Part shown: positions 1 through 8,122 of the stretch, piece after piece
Position numbering within the stretch: position 1 is the first letter of the stretch
Layout: every line of letters starts with the position of its first letter
Source of the DNA: Haladaptatus litoreus
GTDB taxonomy: Archaea > Halobacteriota > Halobacteria > Halobacteriales > Haladaptataceae
Length of the DNA stretch: 64,000 nucleotides
Direction: 5' to 3'
NCBI RefSeq assembly: GCF_900156425.1
Contig: NZ_FTNO01000002.1
Location: 1 to 64,000 of the forward strand
The notes under the pieces: model-generated
Database searches by the model: none
Told to the model about the DNA's origin: nothing
The model's input: only the letters and a program-made list of their open reading frames with translations
Position numbers and translations under genes: made by a program

Positions 1-246
1 GTCGAATCACATACGAAAAACTGATTTTGATGTTTCACGCGATTGTTCTTACTCATTATGTAATTCGACTCGTAATACCTGATTAAAGCTATCGGTCACT
101 GGGAAATTCATGAAAATATTTGTTTCAAAAATATAATGACTTCAGAAAAAGTTGTGAATGTAAAATATATTGGTTTCAATTTTGTACTATATTCAACTGT
201 CGTTGAGAAGGTGTGGTGGAAGCTCTAGTTGAGTAGATCACGAAGA
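1..246. other. AT-rich left flank, no gene seen
   Basis: This stretch is clearly richer in A and T than the rest of the window and holds no credible reading frame. It ends against a partial tRNA-Leu 3' copy, so it may be the edge of an integrated element lying to the left of the window. That is inference from base composition and position only. Confidence 0.5.
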
Positions 247-268
247 ATGCGAGGGATGGGATTCGAAC
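247..268 (-). repeat. Partial copy of tRNA-Leu 3' end (att-like direct repeat)
   Basis: These 22 bases are identical to positions 356-377, which form the 3' end of the intact tRNA-Leu: the acceptor 3' strand, the T-stem 3' strand and the T-loop. Upstream of the match (269-330, read on the minus strand) the rest does not fold as a tRNA: the T-stem does not pair and the acceptor pairs over only about 5 bp. A tRNA-3'-end duplication is the usual footprint of a tyrosine-recombinase integration event, with the intact tRNA on one side and the duplicated core on the other. No integrase is visible in this window. Confidence 0.65.
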
Positions 269-357
269 TACGCCCGAGAACCTGCATTTCACGCAGAACC
301 TCGGTCTAATCCGAATTCCATCCTTCTCGCACTTCCTCACTTCGTTCGTTAGTGCAT

Positions 358-441
358 GCGAGGGATGGGATTCGAACCCATGGACGCCTACGCGAGCGGG
401 TCTTAAGCCCACCGCCGTTGGCCTGGCTTGGCAACCCTCGC
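358..441 (-). tRNA. tRNA-Leu (anticodon UAA)
   Basis: Read on the minus strand, the 84 bases fold as a class II tRNA: a 7-bp acceptor beginning GCGAGGG, a long variable arm as expected for Leu, a T-arm with loop TTCGAAT, and an anticodon loop CTTAAGA giving UAA. The terminal CCA is not encoded. Its 3' end (358-377) is duplicated at 249-268, which marks it as a likely integration target. Its promoter must lie in 442-527, which it shares with the divergent JAMM gene. Confidence 0.95.
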
Positions 442-527
442 CCGTCAGTCGATTGCCCCTTCCCATCCAAGTGGGTTTCGGTTGGCCGGCCTCCTCGCTT
501 ATGCACTCTGAGGATGAATCACGGTGT

Positions 528-935
528 ATGCTCGTCCTCTCGCGCGAAGTGTACGACACGCTCGTGAGTCGCGCACGCCGGGGTCGCCCTGACGAAATCT
601 GCGGTATTCTCGCCGGAACGCAGGGAAGTCCCACCACAGTCGAAGACACGTTTCAGGCCGAAAACGTCGCGGAGACGCCGGAGACGAACTACGAAATCCA
701 TCCCGAAGAGCAGTTGGCGATAATGGAAGAGATAGAAGACCGCGAGCAGGATGTCGTCGGATTTTATCACTCCCATCCGGCGGGGCCAGACCATCCGAGC
801 GAAACCGACGCAGAATATGCAACGTGGGACGGCTACTCCTACGTCATCGTCTCGCTGAACGGGGCGTACCCCTTCGTCGGGTCGTGGCGCTGGACGGGGG
901 AGGCGTTCGACCCCGAAATCGTCCACCTCGAATAG
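528..935 (+). CDS. JAMM/MPN+ metalloprotease (Mov34/PAD-1 family; desampylase-like)
   Basis: This 135-aa protein is a single JAB/MPN domain. The full JAMM zinc signature is present: Glu23 in EICG, His81-Ser-His83, Ser91 and Asp94, with the expected seven residues between HSH and Ser. In haloarchaea such proteins (HvJAMM type) remove ubiquitin-like SAMP modifiers; bacterial relatives cleave CysO-cysteine or sit in phage tail proteins. The start at 528 matches where the family fold begins; an in-frame ATG at 501 would add nine residues. It lies 38 bp upstream of an NlpC/P60 gene on the same strand. JAMM plus NlpC/P60 is the domain pair of phage lambda K-type tail proteins, so a role in the peptide locus rather than SAMP removal is possible. 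Cytoplasmic, no signal peptide. Confidence 0.88.
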   Translation: MLVLSREVYDTLVSRARRGRPDEICGILAGTQGSPTTVEDTFQAENVAETPETNYEIHPEEQLAIMEEIEDREQDVVGFYHSHPAGPDHPSETDAEYATWDGYSYVIVSLNGAYPFVGSWRWTGEAFDPEIVHLE

Positions 936-973
936 GCGATAGGATTTTCACCGCCCTCCGAGGAGGGAAGCGC

Positions 974-1954
974 ATGGACGACCACCAGCGCGCACGACTG
1001 GCACTGCAACGCTGTCGGACGAGACACGCCCCCGATTTGCGAGTCGCAGTGTTCGATGCGGAAGCCGAATCCGAAGGCGGCGAACTTCTGCTTCGAGGAA
1101 GCGTCTCGACACCCGAACTCGAAGCGCACGCGAAAGCGGCAGTCGAGCAGGCAACCGAAAAATCGGCAACGAGCGAGCTATCGGTTCTCGCCGACGAGCG
1201 AGCGGAGCGAACAATCGAGGCTGCGGTCACGCCCGTGCGGGGCAATCCGGGTGCCGAGTCGGAGCAGGTCACGCAGGTACTCTACGGAGCATCCGTGACC
1301 GCGTTCGACCGCGACGGCGACTGGGTGCGGATTCGAACGCCGGACGACTATCTCGGGTGGGTCGAAGCGGAGGTTCTCGCCTCGCCGCAGGCAGATACCG
1401 CGGACGCAGTTCTCGCGCACGAAATCGCTCCCGAGGAACTGGAGCATCCGATATACGCCGGAACGGAGTGTCGAATCGACGGGTCGGAAATCGTCTTCCG
1501 AACGGGTGCGACCATCGCACGTTCCGATTTCGAGTCCAAATCCGAGCTGGAACCCGACCGGGCAGTTCGCCACTCACCCGACACACCGACCGGCGAGGCA
1601 GTCGTCGAAATCGCACAGCAGTTCTTCGGAACGGAGTACGACTGGGGCGGGATGACGACGGACGGAATCGACTGTTCGGGATTGGCGTGGATTTCGTACC
1701 GAGTCAACGGCATCGTTCTTCCCCGGGATGCCGACCAACAGCGCGCCATGGGTGAGACGGTTCCCCGCGACGAACTCCTGCCGGGCGACCTCCTGTTTTT
1801 CCCCGGCCACGTCGCCATCAGCCTCGGCGGCGACGAGTACATCCATGCCTACGGCAGCGACGACGCGGTGGTCGTCAACAGTTTCGACAGCGACCACGAC
1901 GACTATCTCCCCGACTTGGACGAGAAGTTCGAACTCGCGCGGCGACTCATTTGA
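974..1954 (+). CDS. SH3b-NlpC/P60 cysteine peptidase (YkfC-like, C40)
   Basis: This 326-aa protein has a bacterial SH3b-like domain at about residues 86-136 (ending in a YLGWV motif) and a C-terminal NlpC/P60 domain at about 205-326. The catalytic Cys234 lies in DCSG, His279 in GHVAI, and a polar third residue is likely near His291. In bacteria, YkfC with this layout cuts the gamma-D-Glu to diamino acid bond of free murein peptides and works in the cytoplasm. No signal peptide is visible here, which fits an intracellular role. The start at 974 is the first ATG after the JAMM gene. The end overlaps the convergent gene by 8 bp. Family assignment is firm; the muropeptide substrate is inferred from architecture and the dpp neighbourhood. 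Confidence 0.88.
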   Translation: MDDHQRARLALQRCRTRHAPDLRVAVFDAEAESEGGELLLRGSVSTPELEAHAKAAVEQATEKSATSELSVLADERAERTIEAAVTPVRGNPGAESEQVTQVLYGASVTAFDRDGDWVRIRTPDDYLGWVEAEVLASPQADTADAVLAHEIAPEELEHPIYAGTECRIDGSEIVFRTGATIARSDFESKSELEPDRAVRHSPDTPTGEAVVEIAQQFFGTEYDWGGMTTDGIDCSGLAWISYRVNGIVLPRDADQQRAMGETVPRDELLPGDLLFFPGHVAISLGGDEYIHAYGSDDAVVVNSFDSDHDDYLPDLDEKFELARRLI

Positions 1955-2801
1955 GCCACGAAAATACTGCGTCGCCGATTTCCGCGATTGCGTCCGCGGC
2001 GTCGGCACCGTTCGAAACGGAATCAACGAAGACGGAGAAGACGAGCGGTGGGGGTCCTTTCTCCGGAACCGACAACAAACCGGCGTCGAGCGCGGCGGTT
2101 GGAAGCCACCCCGTTTTGTGCATGATTTCGGTTTCGTACGGGAGATACCGCGGAACCATCGAGGTGTCTTTCTGGGCGGAAAGCGGAACGCGCATTCGTT
2201 CGTATGCATTCGCGGAGAGGGTCGCCTCGCACGCGATGTCGGCGAAAAATCGGGCGCAATCGACGGGAGACGTGACGTTGGCGGGTTCGTTCTCCGGGAC
2301 ACGGACTCCGGATTCCTCGAAATCCGTCGCTTCGAGCGTCGTCATCATCTTCCGAGCCAGTCGCGTGTGCTTCATTCCGAGTTTCGCCGCGGAATCGTTG
2401 ACCGTCGTCATGGAGAGGAGGTCGATGAGTTGGTTCGTCGCGGCGTTGTCGCTGGTGGCAATCATCGCGCGAGCCAAATCCTCGATTGTCGGCGTGGCGT
2501 CGAGGAGATGCAAAATACCGCTTCCGCCGACCCTGTTTTCCGGGGAAAGTGGGCACGATTCCGCGAGAGAGTCGAGTCGGCCGTCGTATCGTTCGTACAG
2601 CGCGTACAAGATGGGGATTTTCACCACGCTCGCGCTCCGAAACGCCCGGCGGGCGTTTCGGGCGCAGACAGTGTCGAACTCGTCTGGGCCGTAGGGAAAC
2701 CCGAGGAAGACGCCGAGTTCGCCGTCGATTCGGTCGGCGTAGCGCTCGATGTACTCCCCCAGTTCGTCGCGGGATTCGAGCGTCGGTGTCGTCGGGCGCA
2801 T
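1947..2801 (-). CDS. Class A beta-lactamase-like serine hydrolase
   Basis: This 284-aa protein keeps the three motifs of the penicillin-recognising serine hydrolase fold: SxxK (Ser58-Val-Val-Lys61), SDN (117-119) and a KTG triad in HKTG near the C-terminus. No signal peptide is visible, unlike true secreted beta-lactamases. Haloarchaea have no murein and are not targets of beta-lactams, so a peptidase or esterase acting on small D-amino-acid peptides is more plausible than drug resistance. The start at 2801 (MRPTTP) gives a compact domain; an upstream in-frame ATG at 2942 would run into the divergent gene's promoter. It converges on and overlaps the NlpC/P60 gene by 8 bp. Confidence 0.82.
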   Translation of the reverse strand: MRPTTPTLESRDELGEYIERYADRIDGELGVFLGFPYGPDEFDTVCARNARRAFRSASVVKIPILYALYERYDGRLDSLAESCPLSPENRVGGSGILHLLDATPTIEDLARAMIATSDNAATNQLIDLLSMTTVNDSAAKLGMKHTRLARKMMTTLEATDFEESGVRVPENEPANVTSPVDCARFFADIACEATLSANAYERMRVPLSAQKDTSMVPRYLPYETEIMHKTGWLPTAALDAGLLSVPEKGPPPLVFSVFVDSVSNGADAADAIAEIGDAVFSWLK

Positions 2802-2925
2802 CGTCACCGACACCCTACTGTCGTCTGCATATCGGCAGTTTTGTCCGGTCTTCCTACAAATAGTTTTGTTACGGTCGGTTGTGAATGCCAAAACGCTTAT
2901 TTCTCGTTTGTTAGTCTGTATCATT

Positions 2926-3069
2926 ATGGCAGGGATGAGCACACTCGACTGGTTGGGTTTGGTCGTACCATACGTGGTTTTTTTCGTAATGCTAATCGCG
3001 TACTACGTTCTCGAAGGCAGGCGCGAAAAGCGCCTGCGTGAGGAGTACGAGGAGGACAGCTATGCCTGA
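2926..3069 (+). CDS. Small single-TM protein preceding the symporter
   Basis: This 47-aa protein has one hydrophobic helix (about residues 9-28) followed by a charged tail rich in Arg and Glu. Its last 8 bp overlap the start of the symporter gene, so the two are probably translated together. Small membrane partners of this kind often accompany SSS-family carriers, and I infer it is an accessory subunit. No domain was recognised. Confidence 0.7.
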   Translation: MAGMSTLDWLGLVVPYVVFFVMLIAYYVLEGRREKRLREEYEEDSYA

Positions 3070-4750
3070 CGGAATCGCAGGACAGGCGGGCATCTGGGTG
3101 CTCGGAACCTTCGGCGCGTATCTGCTCGTCCTCATTGGAATCGGGCTGTGGGCGTCGAAGATGATGGATTCCGTCGGCGACTACGTCATCGGCGGGCGTC
3201 AAATCGGCCCGGTCGTCACTGGATTCTCGGAGCGAGCGTCAGAAATGAGCGGCTGGCTCACGCTCGGTGTTCCCGCGGACGCCTTCAACACGGGAATCAT
3301 GGCGTTTTTGAACGGACTCGGAATGATTCCGGCGGACTTGCTCGCGTGGGCAGGACTGGCGAAACGACTCCGGAAATACACGGAAATCGTGAAGTCGGTG
3401 ACGCTCCCGACCTTCTTCGCCACTCGCCTGGGTGACAGCTCTGGCATGGTAAAAGGCGTCTCGGCAATCGTGTTGATGCTGTTCGAGGGCGGCTACGTCG
3501 GTGCGCAAATCGTCGCCGCCGGAACGCTGTTGCAGATTCTCACTGGCGTCGAACCGTGGGTCGGCATCGTCGTCGGTGGCGTCATCGTCGTCGGCTACAC
3601 CATGCTCGGCGGCTACTTCGCCGTCGCGTGGTCGGACTACTTCCAAGGAGCGATTATCCTCGCTGCGTTCATCATCCTCCCCATCATCGCGTTCACGACC
3701 TATGGACTGCCGTTTGGTGACCTCGCAAACGTCGATGGCGGCGCGTCGCTGACCAGCATCACCGCAGGCGCAACCGGCTGGGCGGCAATTTTCGGCATCA
3801 TCAGCTACGCCGCGATCGGTCTGGGTGTCCCCGGCAACCCGCACATCATGGTGCGGTTCATGGGTATCGACCGAGTGAAAAACGTCCGCCTCGCGGCGAT
3901 GGTCGCCCAACTGTTCATGTTCGTCGCGTACATCGGCGCGGCCCTCGTCGGCCTGTACGCCATCGTCATCTTCGGACAGGGTGACCTCGCAAACGCCGAC
4001 AACGCCATGCCGAGGTTGACGCTCAACCTCCTGCCCGGCGCAATCGCAGGAATCGTCCTCGCGGCGGCGCTGGCGGCGATGATGTCCAGCGCCGACTCGC
4101 AACTACTCGTCGCCACGAGCGCCGTCGTGGAGGACGTGTACCACGGCTTCCTGAACAAGCAGGCGACCGAGCAACAACTCGTTCGCTACTCGCGCTACGT
4201 CACGCTCGGACTCGGCGCTGCGAGCATCGCCTTCGCGTATCTCGCCAAGGACACGCCGATTTACACCCTCGTCCTCGATTACGCGTGGGGTGGTTTAGGC
4301 GCGGCAATCGGGCCGACGCTCATCGCGGCGCTGTGGTGGAAGCGCGTCACGGCGAAGGGTTCAGTCGCCAGTATGATCGTCGGGACGACGACGATGGTAC
4401 TGTGGACGCAACTCGGAACCCTCCTCGACGCGTTGGGGATGATGCCGACGGAATCCTCGCCGTTCCTCTACAATCTCGTCGGCGTTTACGGCCTGTTCCC
4501 GGCGTTCATCCTCTCAGTGATTACGCTTGTCTCGGTTTCGCTCGTGACGAAACCGCCATCCGGCGTCGAAGACCACTTCGACATATTCGACAAGCCGCTG
4601 TCCGCGGTGACGAGCGAACCCGGAAGCGGGACGCCGAGTTACGTGACCGACGGCGGACGGGACGTGTCGCCGAAAGCAATCACCGAAGCGGACAACATCC
4701 GCACCCACGTCGGGGAATCCGGCTACTGGAATGACGGGAAGAGTGAGTAA
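3062..4750 (+). CDS. putP: Sodium:solute symporter (SSS family, PutP-like)
   Basis: This 562-aa carrier has about 12-13 hydrophobic segments. The N-terminal part carries the SSS/PutP hallmark GFSERASEMSGWL and the central GLGVPGNPHI region typical of sodium/proline symporters. It should take up an amino acid or similar solute with Na+ at the cytoplasmic membrane. The start at 3062 overlaps the small upstream gene by 8 bp, and the stop overlaps the next gene by one base, so the three genes form a tight operon. Proline is the family's best-known substrate; the actual substrate cannot be read from sequence. In this setting uptake of a released amino acid is possible. Confidence 0.88.
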   Translation: MPDGIAGQAGIWVLGTFGAYLLVLIGIGLWASKMMDSVGDYVIGGRQIGPVVTGFSERASEMSGWLTLGVPADAFNTGIMAFLNGLGMIPADLLAWAGLAKRLRKYTEIVKSVTLPTFFATRLGDSSGMVKGVSAIVLMLFEGGYVGAQIVAAGTLLQILTGVEPWVGIVVGGVIVVGYTMLGGYFAVAWSDYFQGAIILAAFIILPIIAFTTYGLPFGDLANVDGGASLTSITAGATGWAAIFGIISYAAIGLGVPGNPHIMVRFMGIDRVKNVRLAAMVAQLFMFVAYIGAALVGLYAIVIFGQGDLANADNAMPRLTLNLLPGAIAGIVLAAALAAMMSSADSQLLVATSAVVEDVYHGFLNKQATEQQLVRYSRYVTLGLGAASIAFAYLAKDTPIYTLVLDYAWGGLGAAIGPTLIAALWWKRVTAKGSVASMIVGTTTMVLWTQLGTLLDALGMMPTESSPFLYNLVGVYGLFPAFILSVITLVSVSLVTKPPSGVEDHFDIFDKPLSAVTSEPGSGTPSYVTDGGRDVSPKAITEADNIRTHVGESGYWNDGKSE

Positions 4751-5232
4751 TGACGAGTAAACTCGTCGGAGAGCGGCGTGAGCACACGGAACTCGCGGTT
4801 ATTCCGCCGTCGATTTCGCGCGAGGAGGCCGGAACCGGACGAGTCGGTGCGGTTGCCTACCCCTACCGCGTGTACGAGGCGAAAGTGACCATCGAACGCC
4901 CGTTCATGAGCGAGCGAACCGACCGATTCGTCGCCAGTGTAGACCGTTCCCGACGGTTGGTGGTTCGTGCGGATGGCGTGCCGGACGCGGAAGAGATGGA
5001 AATCGAGGACGTGCTGGTCCTCCCGACGGAACTCTCCCCGGAACAGTCGCGGGCGAAAGCGCGGGAGTCCGTCCTCCAGTGGACGCTCCGGCGATATTCC
5101 CTCAACGACGCGCCGAAAATCGAGTTCGTTCGAGACGTGGACGCCTACAAACTGTTCTGGTTGGTCGAGCGTCCGGAAGGCGACGGTATCGTGGACAGCG
5201 TCCGTGGAACGGAAGACCCGCTACGGGAGTAG
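4750..5232 (+). CDS. Hypothetical protein of symporter operon
   Basis: This 160-aa soluble, acidic protein shows no membrane segment and no motif I recognise. Its start codon shares a base with the symporter stop codon, so it is co-translated with the carrier. The C-terminal third (KLFWLVERP) looks like a mixed alpha/beta domain. A role linked to the symporter is inferred only from the overlap. Confidence 0.75.
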   Translation: MTSKLVGERREHTELAVIPPSISREEAGTGRVGAVAYPYRVYEAKVTIERPFMSERTDRFVASVDRSRRLVVRADGVPDAEEMEIEDVLVLPTELSPEQSRAKARESVLQWTLRRYSLNDAPKIEFVRDVDAYKLFWLVERPEGDGIVDSVRGTEDPLRE

Positions 5233-5235
5233 GTT

Positions 5236-6120
5236 CTACTCTCCTGCGGTGTTCACGACCCAGACGCCGAGCGCCATGACCGTCCCTCCCGCGAGAAATG
5301 ACGGGGCGAGCGACTCCGAGAGGAGGAGCGCGCCGAGCACCGCACCCACCACTGGTTGCGCGAAAAAGAAGACGGCGACGACGCCTGCATCCAGTTCTTC
5401 CAATCCGCGATACCAGAGGAACCACGCCAGTGCGGTGCTGAACACGCCGAGGTACAGCACCGCCGCGACGATTGGGATGGTGACAGTCACGTCGAAGGAG
5501 GGAGAGGCAGTTGCGAGTTCGAGCGGAACGAAAATCCCAACCATCGGAATCGACGCGAGCGTCGAGTAGGTCGCGGTTTCGAGCGCGGAGTAAGTTCTGA
5601 CGAGCGGTTTCCCCCACACAGTGTAGCCCGCCCACCCGAAACTCGCAGCGAACAGCGCGAGGACGCCGAGGAGGTTGCCGCTCCCGACAGTCGAAAAGTC
5701 GTACTGCCCGGTGAGAACGACGACGGTTCCGACGACTGCCAACGCCATTCCCGCGCCTTTTCGTCTCGAAAACGATTCGCCGAGAACGCTGATACCGAGC
5801 AGAACCGTAAAAACGGGCGTCAGAACGGTCAGCAATGAGCCTTGACTCGCGGTCGTCAGGTCGGTGCCGACGAACTGGGTCACGAGAGTGAGCGCAACCC
5901 AGCCGCCGAGAATCCCGAATCGTTTCCAATCATCCCGCGAAAATTTTCGACTGGGCATCGTCAGTCGAACCACCACGAAAAGCGTCAGTCCACCGAGAGC
6001 GACACGCAAAAACGCCAGTGTCACCGGCGGAATCACCGCGAATCCCCACTTGCTCACGACGTACATACCACCCCAGAGCGCGGCGGCGGTGAGCGGCGCG
6101 AGCGACCCGGCGCGTGACAT
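5236..6120 (-). CDS. EamA/DMT family transporter
   Basis: This 294-aa membrane protein has ten predicted hydrophobic helices arranged as two EamA repeats (about residues 5-135 and 150-285). Motifs such as AALWGGMYVVSKWG in helix 1 and FSTALAWFLWYRGLE in repeat 2 are typical of drug/metabolite exporters. Family members export amino acids or metabolites; the substrate is unknown. The start at 6120 (MSRAGS) is preferred because the upstream in-frame ATGs (6165, 6246) add polar sequence that overlaps the divergent decarboxylase gene. It converges on the symporter operon with a 3-bp gap. Confidence 0.87.
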   Translation of the reverse strand: MSRAGSLAPLTAAALWGGMYVVSKWGFAVIPPVTLAFLRVALGGLTLFVVVRLTMPSRKFSRDDWKRFGILGGWVALTLVTQFVGTDLTTASQGSLLTVLTPVFTVLLGISVLGESFSRRKGAGMALAVVGTVVVLTGQYDFSTVGSGNLLGVLALFAASFGWAGYTVWGKPLVRTYSALETATYSTLASIPMVGIFVPLELATASPSFDVTVTIPIVAAVLYLGVFSTALAWFLWYRGLEELDAGVVAVFFFAQPVVGAVLGALLLSESLAPSFLAGGTVMALGVWVVNTAGE

Positions 6121-6207
6121 TATGCGGAGGGTGTCGCCCTCGTGGTAAATTTCTGTCCCTAGCATGGGAGGGTGAATCGTTATTCGCCCTCTGCGGGATT
6201 TCGTGGC

Positions 6208-7470
6208 ATGGACGGAGATACCCGGAGAGAGCGACTGCGCAGACACGCTGACGACCTCGTTTCACAGTTCGGGTCGCCGCTGTACGCCTTTTTCGAGGAC
6301 GACCTGCGGGCGAACTACGAAACGCTCCGGGGAACGTTGGACGACCACTACCCCGATTCCGAGATTCATTTCGCGGTGAAAGCCAACTACAACCTCGGGA
6401 TTCTCTCGGTGCTTCGAGATGCCGGATGCAAGGCAGAAGCCTACGCGAGATGTGAACTGACGGCGACTCAGCAGGCAGGATTCGACGCGGAAGACGTGCT
6501 TCTCACGGGAATGAACCGCGCGCCGGAGGACATCGAACGCGCGCTTTCGTGGGGTGTCTCGCACCTGCTCGTGGACAACGCCGCGGAGTTGGAGAAAATC
6601 ATCGTGGCGGCGAATGCGACCGGAACGAAGCCAGACGTGCTGATTCGCGGCAATCCGGCGATGGAGGTGCCGACGCATCCCGGGGTGGCCACCGCGACCC
6701 GCGAAAGCAAGTTCGGCCTCGACATCGAAAGCGGGCGAGCGATGGCAGTTGCGGAGACGGCAGTGGAATCCGACGCCGTCTCCCTCGCTGGCGTGCAGTT
6801 GCACGTCGGCAGTCAGATTCGCGGCGTCGAACCCTACGGGGTCGCCGCCCGCGAAATGCTCGACTTTGCGGGCCAAATCCGTGACGAGTTGGGGGTCGAA
6901 ATCGACATGCTCGACCTCGGCGGTGGCTTTCCGGTTCCCTACGACGAGGACGTTCCGGCCACCGAGGACATCGTGGAGCACATGGCCGAGACGGTTCGCA
7001 CGACCTGCGCCGACCTCGGTCTTCGGGAACCGACACTATTCGTGGAACCGGGGCGCAGACTCGTCGGCAACGCCGGAACCTACCTCGCCACGGTCGGCGT
7101 CGTAAAGGAGACGCCATACGCCGATTTTGTGGTGCTGGACGGCGGGACGAACGCCGTTTCCTCCTACTGGCCGTACCCGGTGTACGCCCTGAAAGACCGC
7201 AAACCGACGCAAAAATATCACGTCGCTGGTCCGCTCTGTTACACGAGCGACGTGATTAGCGAGGACGTGGCGCTTCCGGAACTCGGCCCCGGCGACCTCC
7301 TCGCGGTGGACAGAATCGGCGCGTACTCGCTCGGCAGTGCGAGTCACACCAACGCGGAACCGAAACCCCCAGTCGTGCTGGTGCGAAGCGACGGCGCGCA
7401 CGATTGCCTGCGAAAACGCGAAACGTGTGAAGACGTTCTCGGCCGCGACCGGATTCCGGATGGCCTGTGA
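6208..7470 (+). CDS. Fold-type III PLP decarboxylase, DAP decarboxylase family (lysA-like)
   Basis: This 420-aa enzyme has the alanine-racemase-like barrel and C-terminal beta domain of group IV decarboxylases. The PLP lysine is Lys58 in HFAVKAN; HVGSQ, a glycine-rich LGGGFP loop and VEPGR follow, and a GPLC motif supplies the conserved active-site Cys. The family includes meso-diaminopimelate decarboxylase (LysA) and Orn/Arg decarboxylases. The GPLCYTSD stretch replaces the usual CESxD signature of DAP enzymes and the final Tyr motif reads GAYSLGSAS, so strict LysA activity is uncertain. Next to a murein-peptide locus, DAP or a DAP-like diamino acid is an attractive substrate, but that is inference. 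The start at 6208 follows a short leader. Confidence 0.82.
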   Translation: MDGDTRRERLRRHADDLVSQFGSPLYAFFEDDLRANYETLRGTLDDHYPDSEIHFAVKANYNLGILSVLRDAGCKAEAYARCELTATQQAGFDAEDVLLTGMNRAPEDIERALSWGVSHLLVDNAAELEKIIVAANATGTKPDVLIRGNPAMEVPTHPGVATATRESKFGLDIESGRAMAVAETAVESDAVSLAGVQLHVGSQIRGVEPYGVAAREMLDFAGQIRDELGVEIDMLDLGGGFPVPYDEDVPATEDIVEHMAETVRTTCADLGLREPTLFVEPGRRLVGNAGTYLATVGVVKETPYADFVVLDGGTNAVSSYWPYPVYALKDRKPTQKYHVAGPLCYTSDVISEDVALPELGPGDLLAVDRIGAYSLGSASHTNAEPKPPVVLVRSDGAHDCLRKRETCEDVLGRDRIPDGL

Positions 7471-7549
7471 ACGGTAGATTTCGAATGGACGGCAAAATCG
7501 AATTCCATCGTGAGAAAGACATTTGCGTTGTCGGTTCGGTGACCAGACC

Positions 7550-8032
7550 ATGAAACCGGCAGACGTGTTGTCACCCGACCCGGCGGGCGGTACCGAAAGC
7601 GGGGGCAGTTGGGTCGCCGGATTGGTTCCGAACCCGATTGCGTTGCGGTGCCTTTCGGTCGAACTGCGCGCGCCGCGGGAAATCGTCGCCGGAGAACCAG
7701 CGAAGTTCGTCCTCCGGATTCGAAATCGTGCGCCGATTCCGCTCGCCGTGCGCCTGCCGACCAGTCGGCTCTGGGGATGGGACGTGGATGGCGTTCCGGA
7801 CGCCGACGAACGACGCTTCGAACCGCCGGAGACACCGCGGCAAGTCGCCTTTCCGCGACGGGGTATCCGTCAGTTCGAGGGAACGTGGGACGGACAGATT
7901 CGTCGTTCTGGAATCGACGGCGACGAGTGGCGACCCCAACCGGGAACGCACACTCTGACAGGGTATCTTGCAACCAGTAAAAATACATCAAATTTACAGG
8001 ACAGCGTACAGATTACTGTTCTGACCAGATAA
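7550..8032 (+). CDS. Hypothetical protein with BsuPI-like beta domain
   Basis: This 160-aa protein has a central region (about 40-150) alternating beta-strand-like segments. It contains a FEGTWDG turn and a PGTHTLTG strand reminiscent of BsuPI-type proteinase inhibitor domains, which carry a W-x-Q and PGTYTL pattern. No signal peptide is seen. It sits between the decarboxylase and the peptide importer on the same strand. If the BsuPI resemblance holds it could regulate a cytoplasmic protease, but the match is weak and judged by eye. Confidence 0.65.
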   Translation: MKPADVLSPDPAGGTESGGSWVAGLVPNPIALRCLSVELRAPREIVAGEPAKFVLRIRNRAPIPLAVRLPTSRLWGWDVDGVPDADERRFEPPETPRQVAFPRRGIRQFEGTWDGQIRRSGIDGDEWRPQPGTHTLTGYLATSKNTSNLQDSVQITVLTR

Positions 8033-8122
8033 CCCTAGTATGAAAGGGCTGTCTTATTTGCTACATCCATCTTTGCTATTAGGTATCACGAACCGGGCAA
8101 CGCGCCTGCACTACCGACTACC

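Noticed and set aside
249..331. A second tRNA beside tRNA-Leu
   Set aside because: Only the 3' end matches; the T-stem does not pair and the acceptor pairs over about 5 bp.
1947..2801. A true antibiotic-resistance beta-lactamase
   Set aside because: Motifs fit the fold, but there is no export signal and no drug target in haloarchaea.
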